Shown here piece after piece: positions 44,880 to 55,664 of a stretch of 64,000 nucleotides of DNA (position 1 is the stretch's first letter; the number at the start of each line of letters is the position of its first letter). Position numbers and translations under genes: made by a program. The notes beneath the pieces are model-generated. The model searched no databases. It saw only the letters and a list, made by a program, of their open reading frames with translations, and was not told the DNA's origin. The DNA comes from Talpa occidentalis. Its lineage: Eukaryota; Chordata; Mammalia; Eulipotyphla; Talpidae. The stretch spans positions 14,345,314 to 14,409,313 of the forward strand of contig NW_023601543.1 in assembly GCF_014898055.3 (NCBI RefSeq). The letters run 5' to 3'.

Positions 44880-45069
44880 TAGTCAGTTCGTGAAAGAAGA
44901 AATTAATATGGAAATATTAGCACGATTAACTTGGAATTTATGTTTATAAAAGTGGGGGAAATCATTTCTACTTAAAAACAAACCAACAGTTAATATTCAC
45001 CACAATTATTGTCAGGCATTACAATGCTGTCAGCAGATTTGAAGGTGAAAATTGCTTGTGCTCTCTCGG
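44880..45069. promoter_or_regulatory. Candidate conserved non-coding element
   Basis: AT-rich, non-repetitive sequence dense in homeodomain-type cores (attaatatgg, cgattaactt, ttaatattcacc) and a SOX-type inverted pair acaattattgt (45002-45012) followed by gcattacaatgctgtcagcag. This is the style of developmental enhancers, but no comparison was possible. Confidence 0.25.
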
Positions 45070-45190
45070 CTATTTTTTCATTCACTGTGCCATATACTGA
45101 GTGTAAGTAAATAGTATATAATGCATCACCCCTACCCTCAAGGTTCTTATAGTCCAGCTGGTAGAATATGGCAGGGACCCATGCTCTTAT
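45070..45190 (-). mobile_element. L2 3'-end relic
   Basis: tcattcactgtgccatatactgagtg, atcacccctaccctcaaggttcttatagtccagctgg follows the reverse L2 end. Confidence 0.6.
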
Positions 45191-46259
45191 CCATACAATG
45201 TAAATTACTGATACCCATTTAGAGAATCACAGTAGTGCTAAGTGTCTCTTAGAAAGGTACAGTCAGTATACTTTCTGTGCTAGAGGAGAATCCCCAGACT
45301 GGAAAATGCTCAGTTCCTGTGGAACAAAAGAGGGGGGCTCACCTAGACAAAACCAGGTTATCTCTGTATTAAATTAATACTGACTTAGCAGTGATGAGTA
45401 ATACTCCATGCAACAAACCCTGATTATTAAAGAAAAACTTACTGAACTCAGTAGAATGAGGCAAAACAGACCATTGAAGGATCCCTTCTACTCCTGTGAT
45501 GGAACAAATTAGATAATTTTGATTTCCTTATCCTCCTCTGTGAAATTATATTTGCTAGTAGAGTGTTAATGTCACCGGTAAAGAAAGAGCAAAGATGAAT
45601 CATTAGAATGAATGTTCAAATAAAGAGCACCAGATTCAGAAAGTCACATTATATTGCCTAAATAAAACCAACCAGGGTTTTCCACTCAAACAATCTTAGC
45701 CCTTTGTGTGTAACACGGTTGTTAAAGTGCAGTCACTGGAACACAGATTCCTCCTGAGTAATGCTAGAGTTGGTGCTTCTGGTGCAGAGACTTTCTAGAA
45801 ATCCAGCAGGGTTCTCCTGTTTGACGTTTTCTCAGCCACCTTGGGGAGAAGGCATCTTTCTGAATTCGTCAGAATCCATTTGGCTTTCTTCGTTTCTGAT
45901 TAGCAATCTCCTGCACCAGCTGGAATGGGAAGGGGAGTGCAGAAGGATGGCATGTCCTGTACTATCCCCAACCCACTCAATTACCAGCCTCACCCTGGAG
46001 TCTCTGGTGCTTGCCAAATGGCTTCCCTATGTGGGAAGCTCTTAGGGATTGAAGTTGCATCTGCAGGTGGTAGGGAAGTGGCCCTGTGGGCGCCAGACAT
46101 CAGATTTGTCTTACTCTTTTGCCTCATTCTCCAAATCAGTTCTCATCGAGTGCCTACTGTGCACCAAGGATAGCCCCTTCCACTTAATTCCTCGAAGTCT
46201 ATCTGCCTTGTGTTTCCTACATGATTTGGCCAATTGGCTGGTATCCTAAAATGCATCAA
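45191..46259. other. Unannotated 1.1-kb segment
   Basis: No recognised feature. Overlapping 61-94-codon frames near 45761-46249 lack known domains. Confidence 0.35.
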
Positions 46260-46400
46260 CTTCAATTCTCCCCTCTGATGAGCTTAAGTGGAATTTAATA
46301 ATCCCTGCTAAATTGTCTTATGATTCTGTCATATGAATAAAGGCTACAGACTCTAGGTTAGATTGTAAGCATCGGATTAATTTTATTGCAAAGGTCAGGC
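46260..46400. promoter_or_regulatory. Candidate conserved non-coding element
   Basis: Non-repetitive; contains ggaatttaataatccctgc, catcggattaattttattgcaaaggtca with a GGATTA core next to a nuclear-receptor-type AAAGGTCA half-site (46390-46397). Function is inferred only from motif style. Confidence 0.2.
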
Positions 46401-46735
46401 TGCTCTCCTGGTGTTCTGTTGTGCTTGAAGGTTAGTCACTGCATGCTTGACCAAAACCTTCCTGTCTGAACTGTATTCAAAACAGATTTCAAGGTACAGC
46501 CAGATTGAAAACCAGACATTTGGAGATAAAAGACTGTGGACTCTGACCCCCTGGAAATAGTAAGCAGCTGCAGTGATTTTATGTGTATATATAATACATC
46601 ATCATCTCTAGGAGCTGATGGGCATTAAGCTCAGCACCTCTTGCTCCCAAAGCAAATGTCTGCTCATCTTTTCCACCTAGCTGCTCATGTCAGAGTCAAG
46701 AAATATTTCTTCCCAAATGACTTCTAAGCTTGCTA

Positions 46736-46995
46736 GCCTGAGAAGTGCTGCCCCTGGGGATGCGGGGTCTATCAGTGGAGTTTGGCTCAAAAAAAGACAT
46801 AATCGTATTCAGATAATAGCAGACACCTCCATCTTGGTTCCCTTTAACCTTCATCTGTCTTCCTAATTTACCACCAGCTCACCTTTTCCAGCTCATGTCC
46901 TTTGGCCAACCTTATCATGAGTTCATGCACTCCTGATGTATGTGTCAATATACTCATCAGTTCAGGTTCTACAAGTAACATTCATGTAATAACCT
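46736..46995 (+). repeat. LTR-like direct repeat, copy A
   Basis: Begins gcctgagaagtgctgccccTggg and runs through tatcagtggagtttggctcaaaa, ttccctttaaccttcatctgtcttcctaattt to caggttctacaagtaacattcatgtaat. It aligns along its length with copy B at 47846. Here the polyadenylation-like AATAAA of copy B reads AGTGGA. Confidence 0.75.
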
Positions 46996-47307
46996 GTCAT
47001 TTATATACCTAGAAAAAATCCATAGATGGGCTCTCAGGGTATAAGATAGCATTCGGGCTATTGTCAGAACTGTAATACCTGGAAGCTCGAGGGGCTGGGG
47101 TCACAGACTTCTCATCACATGACAGTTCCTTTGGGAATAATTGTCATCGCTTTCAAACTTCCTAAAATGAAAATTGGCCCTATAGAAGGAAATGGAATCA
47201 GATTGCAATTCTGCATTAATTCTTCTCAATGAGAAATTTACAAGAATATCCAGGGAAGCCCAGTAGCCTGTTACTCCTCACAAAGTTCAGCTTTTGCCTG
47301 TGTCAAT

Positions 47308-47370
47308 AACACTGTGGACTCACTGTGTGAAGAACTGTGGACCCACTGTGTGAAGGACAGTGTGTGAGTT
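47308..47370. repeat. Short tandem repeat, about 23-bp unit
   Basis: actgtggactcactgtgtgaaga is followed by actgtggacccactgtgtgaagg and a partial third copy (acagtgtgtgag). Confidence 0.75.
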
Positions 47371-47845
47371 CAGTGAGTTCAGTTAAATTATCTACAGTAA
47401 TCCCCACCCCCTACCCCATCTCCTTACAACCAGTCGTGTTTGCTAGACAAGGACAGGTGCGGTGTATAATCTGAGGTCGTGAACCAAAGGAAAGTGGAAA
47501 GTGAAGTTGCTCAGGAAGGCTTTGTCTGAGATACCTATGAACACCAACTAAGTGATGACAACAGATCCACAATGCCTTTTTCCAGGAGAATTCAGTCTCT
47601 CCTTGCACATACTCCATGAATGGACTAGCACTCCAACTGGACAGACAAGTCAGACTTAGTTTCTGAGACAGAATGACGGCTTGGCCACGAGATGTCTAAT
47701 AACTGAAACATGTGGCCTCTCTTCAGCCCACAGCACAGACTACCTGCCTTTTGTGTGCTCACCAGGCACTAGAGTACTCTATCTTGAATTATCTGCCCTC
47801 CAGCGCTTAGATGTATATATAGGGATGTGCCAACCCGATGTGCTT

Positions 47846-48096
47846 GCCTGAGAAGCACTGCCCCCATGGAAGCAGGACCTATCAATAAAGTTTGGTTCAA
47901 AAATGACATGATCATATTCAAATAATGGCAAACGCCTCCCTCCTGGTTCCCTTTAGCCTTCATTGTCTCCCTAATTTGCCTCATGTGCTCTCCTGTTCAT
48001 CTCCATCGGCCACCTTTAGTGTGACTACTGCTGATGGAAGTGTGTAATACATTTGTCTGCTTGAGTTCTATTAGTAACATTCATACAGGAATTTGC
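47846..48096 (+). repeat. LTR-like direct repeat, copy B
   Basis: gcctgagaagcactgcccccatgg, cctatcaataaagtttggttcaaaaatgacatgatc, ttccctttagccttcattgtctccctaattt, gttctattagtaacattcatac. A TATA-like tatatataggg lies just upstream (47815-47824), and AATAAA is within it, an arrangement expected of a retroviral-type LTR. The family is not recognised. Confidence 0.7.
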
Positions 48097-48184
48097 CAAA
48101 AACCTGCTTTTCAGGTTTCCTCATTCCTTTCCTCTAGCTAGCAGGATATAGTTCCTTTTGTTTACTTTTGCTTTTGTTTTCCTT

Positions 48185-48585
48185 GCTGTTAGAGTCAAGT
48201 CCCAAAAGAAATCCCTGAAGCCAACATTGCAGTGTTTTGCCTATGTTTTCTTCTATGCATTTTATGGTTTCAGGCTTTACATCCAAATCTTTGGTTCACT
48301 TTGAGTTCAGTTTTATGTATGGTGTGATATAGTGGTCTAGTCTCATTCTTTCCCATGTGACTGTGCTATGTTCCCAATGCTTTTTTTGAAGAGACTTTCT
48401 TTTCTCCATTGCATACTCTTGGCACTGTTGGTATAGAATGACTGTCCCTATAAGTGTGGGTTTATTTCTGGGCTCTCAATTCTATTACATTTTTCTGTGT
48501 GTCTATATTTATTCCATTGCCAAACTCTTTCTATTGTTACAGCTTTGTAGTATAGTTTGAAGTCTGGGAGTGTCTCTAACTAGTA
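48185..48585 (-). mobile_element. Old L1 ORF2 fragment, minus strand
   Basis: gttttgcctatgttttcttctatgcattttatggtttcagg, ttggttcactttgagttcag, gaagagactttcttttctccattgc, gtgggtttatttctgggctctcaattc, agctttgtagtatagtttgaagtctgggagtg matches the region also present at 26.95-27.28 kb, but is more diverged. Confidence 0.8.
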
Positions 48586-49189
48586 AGATAAACAGGATTG
48601 TCACTCTATATTTAGGGCTTCTGTGCAGTCTTGTTTGATCTTTATTTTGTGTGTGAATTTGCCCATCCCACTTCTAAGTCAATCATAAACTCTCTTAGTG
48701 AAATAACTATCTTCTGCTTCTCTTGTGTCCCTCTCAGTCACTAAGAAAAACTATAACTAGGGCTCAGTACACACCATTCATTTATTCATGAAACTAGGAA
48801 ATACCATCCATCCAAATGGATTAGACTGGTTTCTTAACTCAAGTGTATTCCTTTTTTTTTCTCAGAAGTAAAATTGTACTCTAAAATTGTACTGTGCTCT
48901 AACAGAAGTAAAAATGTACTCTGGTTCTGGGCTTTTATCTGCAGATTTTCCAACTACTATGGTTGAAGAAATCTATGCCTTTCACGGTAGCTGAGAGCAT
49001 GACCGCAAACCATGATAGGTTGCATAGAGTAGGTACTGTCATCTTCAGAGGAGCAGCTCAAAGCCCTTTGCCTCTTTATCTTGGCTCTTTATAACCCAAG
49101 TCCTGCTATGGAATGGTGGCACCGCTTGTGCTAATTTTCACTTAACCTCTCCATGCCCCCATGTTTTCTTCAAAAAAAGCCCATCAATA
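48586..49189. other. Unannotated segment
   Basis: It contains a short local duplication, agaagtaaaa(t/a)tgtactct, at about 48866 and 48904. Nothing else recognised. Confidence 0.35.
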
Positions 49190-49430
49190 TCGACCTGTCT
49201 TCCAGGGATGTTTTGAGGACATAATGCTGATAATAAAACATTCTCCACGAGAGAATATTAATGACTGTTATTTTGTAGCCTCAAAAGGAGCGGGCACTCA
49301 GCAGTAATTGGGGGCCATGTTTAGCCACCCAACCACCCATTATCGTTAGTACTCAAATTGATTTTAATGCATCATAATAATGCAGCATATATTCCACATT
49401 TGGGGGGCAATTTATTGTCAGGTGGTGATT
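49190..49430. promoter_or_regulatory. Candidate conserved non-coding element
   Basis: Non-repetitive; gagaatattaatgactgttattttg, cagcagtaattgggggcc, ttgattttaatgcatcataataatgcagc, tgtcaggtggtgattg. There are multiple TAAT/ATTA cores, an E-box (caggtg) and an octamer-like atgcat. Enhancer-like by style only. Confidence 0.28.
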
Positions 49431-49746
49431 GTTAGTGATAGAGAATCATTTGAATGTATTCAGAACATAGTTGTACACATCTCTTCTTTTTTTTCCTTCC
49501 TTTGTTTGCAGGTCCAATTTTATGCCCCTTTGCCAATCCAGTTTTCTCCTTTACACTGCATCTTATAGTATTGTTTTTACTCCTTAAATAAGCTTAGTAT
49601 TTCAATGAACAGCTTGAACTCAGGAGACTGATTTAGAAAAGCAGTTTAAGTCACCAAGTCCAAGTTAAGAATGGTGGCAAATTTTATCACTCAGCTTTAT
49701 TAATGGACCTCATTGCGCTGTATTGCGTTTCTCTCCCTGATGCGTT

Positions 49747-49756
49747 TATATAAAAG
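49747..49756 (+). promoter_or_regulatory. Strong TATA-like sequence
   Basis: TATATAAAAG followed by GC-richer sequence. No transcript, reading frame or CpG island supports a gene start, so this is only a candidate. Confidence 0.2.
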
Positions 49757-49789
49757 CCCTGGCCTCTCTCATTAACCCCTTTGGCTGGT

Positions 49790-50680
49790 GTTAACTCATT
49801 CCTGGGCATTTGTTGCCATAGTTGCAGCCACCCCTGTGGAGGCCGTGCAGGGGCTGGCCTGGCTTTTCCAAGCGTCAGCTGCTAGGCGGAGGGCAGGAGC
49901 CTTGCAACCTCAGAGGTCAAACAGCCATGTGCTTAAGTCCTATCTATTTTTTTTTCCTTAGCAGCAGATGGGCATGTGGCTGTCCAGTCTCAAAGTTGGG
50001 AAACCTTTGTGGGAACATTACCTGCACGCTTCCTCTCTCACCTTCTCTTGGGCCTGCAGGCAGGTAGCCTTGCTCCGTGTTCAAAAAGATGATCAGTATT
50101 TCCCCTTTGTTGTTTGAATGTCTTCCTTCAGCACCTGCAGCAGCTGTGGGGAAACAGCCACAACTTGCTTCTGTTCCCTGAAATAATTGCCAGCAGTTTT
50201 ATGGAGAGTCTCTTGTGTGTGTTTTTGCCGGTTTACAGATTTGATTATATCATTTGCAGAATAGAAACGTGGCTTTCCACTGCTTACTCTCATTCTTGTA
50301 GATCTTCAAGGAGAGACCCTTTTAAAAACAAAATGGAAATGACATGCAAATAGTTATGTTAATAGCACACACACAAAAGTCAGAACTTTCAGAAGGTTCC
50401 TCGGGTGCAAACAGATCAGGTGATGAACACATCTTGCATACATTTCGATTTGAGTTACCAGCTGGTGCTGTCCTATGAGAAATGACAAGCACCAGAAGAT
50501 GGTAGATACCTGTAATGGATGACGTGGTCTGCGCCAGGCTCCGGCACTGACATAGCTCAGAGCAAACGCCACAACTCCCACACACACACAGATTGGGAAG
50601 GTGCAAGGGGTTTTGAGGGATATGTTTGAAAGTGGAAAGTTTCCGCTGGTCATACAGAGTTTAAAATAAATTTTCATTTT
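49790..50680. other. Unannotated segment
   Basis: Several 66-107-codon frames on both strands without domains. No repeat recognised. Confidence 0.35.
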
Positions 50681-50949
50681 GGGCCTTCCTGGTGGTGCAG
50701 GGGTTAAGTCTCAGTGCTACCACTATGAAGACCCACCATAAGGGCCTGAGTTTGATCCTCCGCCAGGGAGCTGACCCACATGGCGCAGCAGACCTCTCCT
50801 GTCTTGCCCGCTGCTCCCCTCAGCAGTGTATTTCAGTAGATCCACCTGTTCTGCTCCCCACTCTGTCGCTGGTGAATCCTTTCACTGCCTCACCTCTTGC
50901 CAATACCCCAGTTCTTGTATGCAGAAATAAATAAATCTTTCAAAAAATG
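50681..50949 (+). mobile_element. tRNA-derived SINE, subfamily B, diverged head
   Basis: gggccttcctggtggtgcaggggttaag; B box decayed to GTTTGATCC; body gcagcagacctctcctgtcttgcccgctgctcc; tail ccagttcttgtatgcagaaataaataaatc. A 14-bp duplication, aaattttcattttg, lies at 50668-50681 and 50950-50963. Confidence 0.94.
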
Positions 50950-51119
50950 AAATTTTCATTTTGTCTGTGCTATGCCAGTTTGGCCAGACAGCTGGCAAGG
51001 ATAAACCCAGGACTTGGTTCAGATTTGGAAAATTCATAGCCCTCTATTCCTTTACCTTGACTTTAACGGAAATGATATTATATCACATCATTAACAACAG
51101 CAGCAGAACAGCGACATCG

Positions 51120-51345
51120 TTAACAACTAACCTTTACAGCGGATCTTAGAGCTTTCAAAACACTTTACAATGCATATATCTTGTTTAACCATCTGCCAAC
51201 CCTGCAAGATCAGCATTATTCTTCTCTGCATTTCTATAATGAGGGAACCAAGACTCAGAGACATTAAGTGACTTACCCAAGGCCACACAGCCAGTAAATA
51301 GCATAGTCTGACTCCAAATTCCTGGGGTCCCCATGCTAGGCAATG
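51120..51345 (-). mobile_element. MIR relic
   Basis: aaaacactttacaatgcatatatcttgtttaacc, cctgcaagatcagcattattcttc, gagggaaccaagactcagagacattaagtgacttacccaaggccacacagccagtaaatagc, ctgactccaaattcc is a full reverse MIR. Confidence 0.88.
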
Positions 51346-51477
51346 TGTACAGCCTGTCACCCTGCTCTGCAGGTCACTGCCACCTCCATATCCCCAAACA
51401 TGTGGATAAACAAATTAAGGCCCATGGAGGGATTCACTTGAAAAACAAATGGAAAGTAGTCAGGTTACAAAAAATAA

Positions 51478-51558
51478 CTGTCTTTCCAAGTGGGTTTACT
51501 ATGAAAGGATATCTTTGACACTCATGGAAAATTCATACCTTCCTAACTACTGGGTAGG
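51478..51558 (+). repeat. 81-bp inverted pair, copy 1
   Basis: ctgtctttccaagtgggttt ... cttcctaactactgggtagg matches the reverse complement of 53822-53901 with about five substitutions and one 1-base gap. Similarity stops abruptly at both ends. It is not part of any repeat I recognise. Confidence 0.9.
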
Positions 51559-51719
51559 CTGGGTCGAGGAGTAGGGGTGTATGAACAAGGCAGAGGGGTA
51601 GAACACGAGGGTGGTCAGCACAAATTCAAGCTCCTAGCAATTAAAGAATCCTTCAGAAATGCAGGCAAAACTTTTCTGAATGGGCAGCATCAGCATATGT
51701 AATTACTATAAAGATAAAC

Positions 51720-52215
51720 AAAGAATAAAGAATACAAAATTCAGAAGAGTGGTTATTTTTATGGGGAGATGGGAGAAATTAGGGATGTGGTGACCTTTAA
51801 AGGTAATAGTTACAGGGCCTCTCTGGTGGCGCAGCGGGTTGAGCGCAGTGCTGTGAAGCTATCTGCAGCCTCTGCAGCACAGGTTCAATTCCTGGCCAGG
51901 TGGGGAGATACCCACATGGCGCAGCACACCTCTCCTGTCTTGCCCGCTGCTCCCCTCAGCAGTGTATTTCAGTCATTCTGCCTGCTCTGCTCCCCACTCT
52001 GTCTCTGGTGAATCCTCTCACCCCCCCGCACCTCTGGCCTGTACCCCCAGCTCTTGTATGCATAAATAAATCTTTTTTTTTAAAAAAAAAGGTAATAGTT
52101 ACATTCTTTTGCTTAAAATGTTGGTTGAGTACACAATATTCATTGCATTTTTTTATACTTTTCACTGTCTCATAAGCTCTCCTTGTACCTACTCAATATT
52201 TATTTAAAAAGTTAG
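51720..52215 (+). mobile_element. L1 3' UTR fragment carrying a SINE
   Basis: gaagagtggttatttttatgggg, gggatgtggtgacctttaaagg, (SINE), tgagtacacaatattcattgcatttttttatacttttcactgtc, tactcaatatttatttaaaaag is the terminal pattern of an old L1 on the plus strand. Confidence 0.55.
51815..52087 (+). mobile_element. tRNA-derived SINE, intermediate A/B
   Basis: Head gcgcagcgggttgagcgcagtgctgtgaagctatctgcagcc mixes A-type (gttgagcgc) and B-type (gctatctgcagcc) features. The tail is B type (ctggcctgtacccccagctcttgtatgc). A perfect 16-bp duplication, aaaggtaatagttaca, lies at 51799-51814 and 52088-52103. Confidence 0.96.
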
Positions 52216-53821
52216 AAAAAGGGTGTAAGTCCATGCAAAAATAGGAGTTGCCATACAGAAATTACCTGTACATTTTCAAGTTGTGTAGTCACTGTTGACA
52301 ACTACACTGTGCACTGTGCACTTTAGTTAAAAAAAGAAGAAAGAAAAAGAACCTTAGCAGTTTGCCTTGACAGGGTATCCCAGTAACATGCCAGTTAGTC
52401 TCTCAAAAGTTGTGATTTTCTGTGAGGACATGTTTACCCAGAATTTTCCTGACGTCTCTAAGTATTTCAGCTGCCTGCCCCTCATCCCCTTCCTGACAGT
52501 GAACTTCTGGCTTGTGAGAGAGGAAAGAACAGAGACATAGTCATATGGAAATCTGCAGTTAAGTGCTTAAACTGTAACCAAGGATTTATGGGTTGTTACC
52601 CACAGACTTATTATCTTTCTGGCTTTTCCCGGTGTTGGACCTGGCAGCTAAGGCAGAGAATGGATGTTCCTGTATGTTTGTTCTCGTCACAGGTTGGTTT
52701 CTCTCCGGCCAATCTAGGCATGCTGTAAACACAGGCTGTCAGGAGTTATGGCTTCTCTTCCATGTGGAAATAAGTGGATAAGCAAATACTCCTAGCCTGA
52801 TTTTCTTTCCAATTCATTATTTACAGGGAATTCACCCTTTGTAATCATTTTCAAATCAAATTTGCTCTACTGATCCCTGTAAGGTTTACTCTGGAGATCA
52901 TCACCAACCTAGACATCTTTTATATTTTAATAGCTTAGGTCTCCTTCATATTAATACCAATTTAAAAAAAAAAAACATGAATGAATTAGAGATAATGTCA
53001 CTACTGGCTTGGAGATTCACTCAGGAAGAAAATTTAAGTTACCTCAGAAATGGATAAAAGAAAGTCGATGATTCACATGTGTTTGCTATTTGGACTGCTA
53101 TTGCTGTATTGAAATATTCAGGAGCACTATTGAATTAAATGGGGCAAAATATGTCATATATTAGAAAGGTTCTGGGAAGGTGCTATTCTCAGTACTTTTC
53201 CAGAATCCCAAACTGTCAACCGAATCACTTGCATGAGATAGCTCCTGGACTAGGCCGATAGTGTGTGTCCTGCCCAGCTGCCACAAGGTCCCAGCCATGG
53301 CCTTAGTCTCCCTTTGTCTTCTTGAAATGCTGGCCCTGAAATCCAGGTTCTTCTCCTGCCTAGCCCCATCGCTTCCCATCCCTGTTATGGATAATCGAGA
53401 TGTGATACTAAGTAATTCTGGCTTTCCTCCACCACAGATGGGTGATCACAAGAGAAAGCATGGATGCAAATAAAATACTGGCCATGTCTTTGGAAGAAAA
53501 GCAAATGGGTTTTGGCAGCAGGTCCGATGGGCTTGGGATATAGACAGTGGAGAAGGGAGACACTGGAAAATCTTTTGAGGATTTTATTAGTAGTACCACT
53601 TTCAGAAAATGCATCAATCAGATGAGAGGCATATAAATTAGTCCTGCTGTTCTTTTTGGCAGTGTTCTTGGCAAAGAACTAGTTGAAGGGAAACCATCTC
53701 ATGTTGTGTGTTTTTGTTAATAGATTCTGCCCTTTTATTAATAACTGGTTGTTCCTGTACTGGTACTTTGCTGTCCTTTTCACCTGAATGAATTATAGCA
53801 CCAGCAGTGGCCCCTCAGTGG
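52216..53821. other. Unannotated 1.6-kb segment
   Basis: No gene, RNA or clear repeat recognised. Confidence 0.4.
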
Positions 53822-53901
53822 CCTACCCAGTAGTTAGGAAGAATGAACTTACCATGAGTGTCAAAGATATGCTTTCATAGTAAACCCATTTGGAAAGACA
53901 G
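53822..53901 (-). repeat. 81-bp inverted pair, copy 2
   Basis: cctacccagtagttaggaag ... aacccatttggaaagacag is the inverted partner of 51478-51558, 2.3 kb away. The flanks are unrelated. Confidence 0.9.
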
Positions 53902-53949
53902 TGGCCCCTCTTTTCCATAAGATGTCAGAGATAATGCCCACTAGTATTA

Positions 53950-54200
53950 GTACATTAATAATAATTACTAATATTCTACTACCCTTTACTGAGCTCAGCA
54001 TGGTATTGTGCCTTTTTCTCACATGTTTTCTCCTTTAATCCTTACCACGGCCCTGTGCAATAGGTGTAAGTATTTTCCTCATTTTTCAAATGTGGAAAAT
54101 GAAGAACAGAGACATGAAGTCACTTCCCTAACATCATACAACTAATAAGTAGCAGGTCAAGATGGGAACTCAGATCTAATTCAGACCGTGATCTTAACCC
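53950..54200 (-). mobile_element. MIR relic
   Basis: ctttactgagctcagcatggtattgtgcc, ctcctttaatccttaccacggccctgtgcaataggtgtaag, atgtggaaaatgaagaacagagacatgaagtcacttcc, tacaactaataagtagcaggtcaagatggg is a full reverse MIR. Confidence 0.88.
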
Positions 54201-54657
54201 CATTTTTATTTCATTCGCATACATAGCATTAGAGGTTGCAAGTGTAACCTAAGTAAAAATGGGGGTTGATGGGAGTGTGTTACAGTCTTAAAAGAAACAG
54301 TCCTTTTGAAACATGAAGGGTGTTGGCAAAGTGGGAGGTTCTATACAGTAAAGGTATAATTTCTGTAAAAGCAGAATTTCTGGAACCTTGTCAAATTGAG
54401 GTGCAATTTGAAAAGTTCAGTGAGGTAACCTGGAGAAATAAAGAAGCTAGAAAGGGCCGGGGCTGCTGGCCTTCCACAGCTGAATGTGTATATATAGCAT
54501 TGCCTTTGGTATTTGAGGCTGTCTCTGCTGAGGCAGCTGGTTCTCAAGCCAGAGTTCCCATTATTAGTAGCAGTTAACACTTGACTTGTTTATGGTGGTC
54601 ATGGCCAGTGTCCCACCCCCCTCACTAAGACCACGGTCTTAGAAAATACAAGTGACT
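54201..54657. other. Unannotated segment
   Basis: An 85-codon plus frame (54320-54577) and its minus shadow show no domain. Confidence 0.35.
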
Positions 54658-54670
54658 CCAGTTGTATAAC

Positions 54671-54965
54671 TTTTTTTTTTAATGTGATTTTTTAAAAGAT
54701 TTTTATCTATTTATTTGTACAAGCACTGGGCACAGTCAGAAGCGCGGGAGGGTGAGAGAATTCACCAGAGCCAGAGCGGGGAGCAGAGCAGGCAGAAGGA
54801 CCGAAGTACACTGCTGAGGGGAGCAGCGGGCGGCAGGAGAGGTCTGCGCGCCATGTGGGACCCTCCTCCCGTGGCCGGGGAGCAGCCCGGGGATCGAACC
54901 GGCGCTGCAGAGACTGCGGGCAGCTTCACAACCCAGCGCTCAACCACTGTGCCACCGGGGAGGCC
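54671..54965 (-). mobile_element. tRNA-derived SINE, subfamily A1
   Basis: On the minus strand: gggcctccccggtggcacagtggttgagcg head, GGTTCGATCCCC B box, ggctgctccccggcca A1 block, gtgtacttcggtccttctgcc body. The duplication ccagttgtataac lies at 54658-54670 and 54966-54978. The tail is long and T-rich on the plus strand. Confidence 0.96.
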
Positions 54966-55099
54966 CCAGTTGTATAACGTTTTGCTTTTAGGAAACACCA
55001 ATGACAAATAAACTGATGCAGAAAATATTCCCCACTCATGCCCGTAATGGCCCAACACGAAGAAATTCTATTCTAGGTTTTAGCCTGATCTCCTAAACC

Positions 55100-55415
55100 C
55101 TGTAAGATCTCCATGGTGCCATCACTGACTTAGCTTTGGAGGCTCGGTTTAAAGTTACCTCCTCCAGCTTACCACCACTTCCTCCATGCTCCCTGCTTCC
55201 TCCACCCCCTCTCCTCCTGCTAGAGTCACTGCCTCCCCTTTGTCCTGTCTCAGGTAGCCATTCTCAAACTACACGGGAGTTTTAGTTTTCTTGTCTGTCT
55301 CTCCCACTACTCTGTGAGCCCCTCAAACGGTAGGAAAGCAGGGATTTTTTTTTTTTTTTTACCTTGGCACCGCCGACTAGCATATGAATTTAACATGCTT
55401 GTTAAATTAAGGACT
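55100..55415 (+). mobile_element. L2 relic
   Basis: cctccagcttaccaccacttcctcc, cttgtctgtctctcccactactctgtgagcccctcaaacggtaggaaagcaggga, ccttggcaccgccgactagcatatgaa is a loose plus-strand L2 3' end, interrupted by a poly(T) run at 55347-55360. Confidence 0.5.
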
Positions 55416-55424
55416 TTTTATGGG

Positions 55425-55503
55425 GACAATAACCAAGATGGAAATGCATACATTGTACAAAAATGAAAAATGATGTAAAAAAATATATAAAATAAAAATT
55501 AAG

Positions 55504-55537
<34 letters not shown>
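55425..55537 (+). mobile_element. Truncated L1 3' end with (CA)n in its tail
   Basis: tatggggacaataaccaagatggaaatgcatacattgtacaaaaatgaaaaatgatgtaaaa is nearly identical to the 3' terminus of the L1 at 29.42-29.49 kb. Only about 75 bp was inserted. A (CA)n run (55506-55537) grew next to the A-rich tail. Confidence 0.85.
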
Positions 55538-55538
<1 letters not shown>

Positions 55539-55664
55539 TTAATGTTCAGAATATATCCTCAAATATGACCATAATCTCCCTGAAAGATTCAGATCCAGCT
55601 GCGCAGGTTCACCCCTGTGAGAAGAGCAGGATCATCCTTAGTTATAGACAAGGAAACTGAAGTT

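Noticed and set aside
47308..47370. CRISPR-like repeat array
   Set aside because: Only two adjacent 23-bp units without spacers, in mammalian DNA.
46736..48096. A complete endogenous retrovirus between the direct pair
   Set aside because: The roughly 850-bp interior has no gag, pol or env similarity and no clear primer-binding site.
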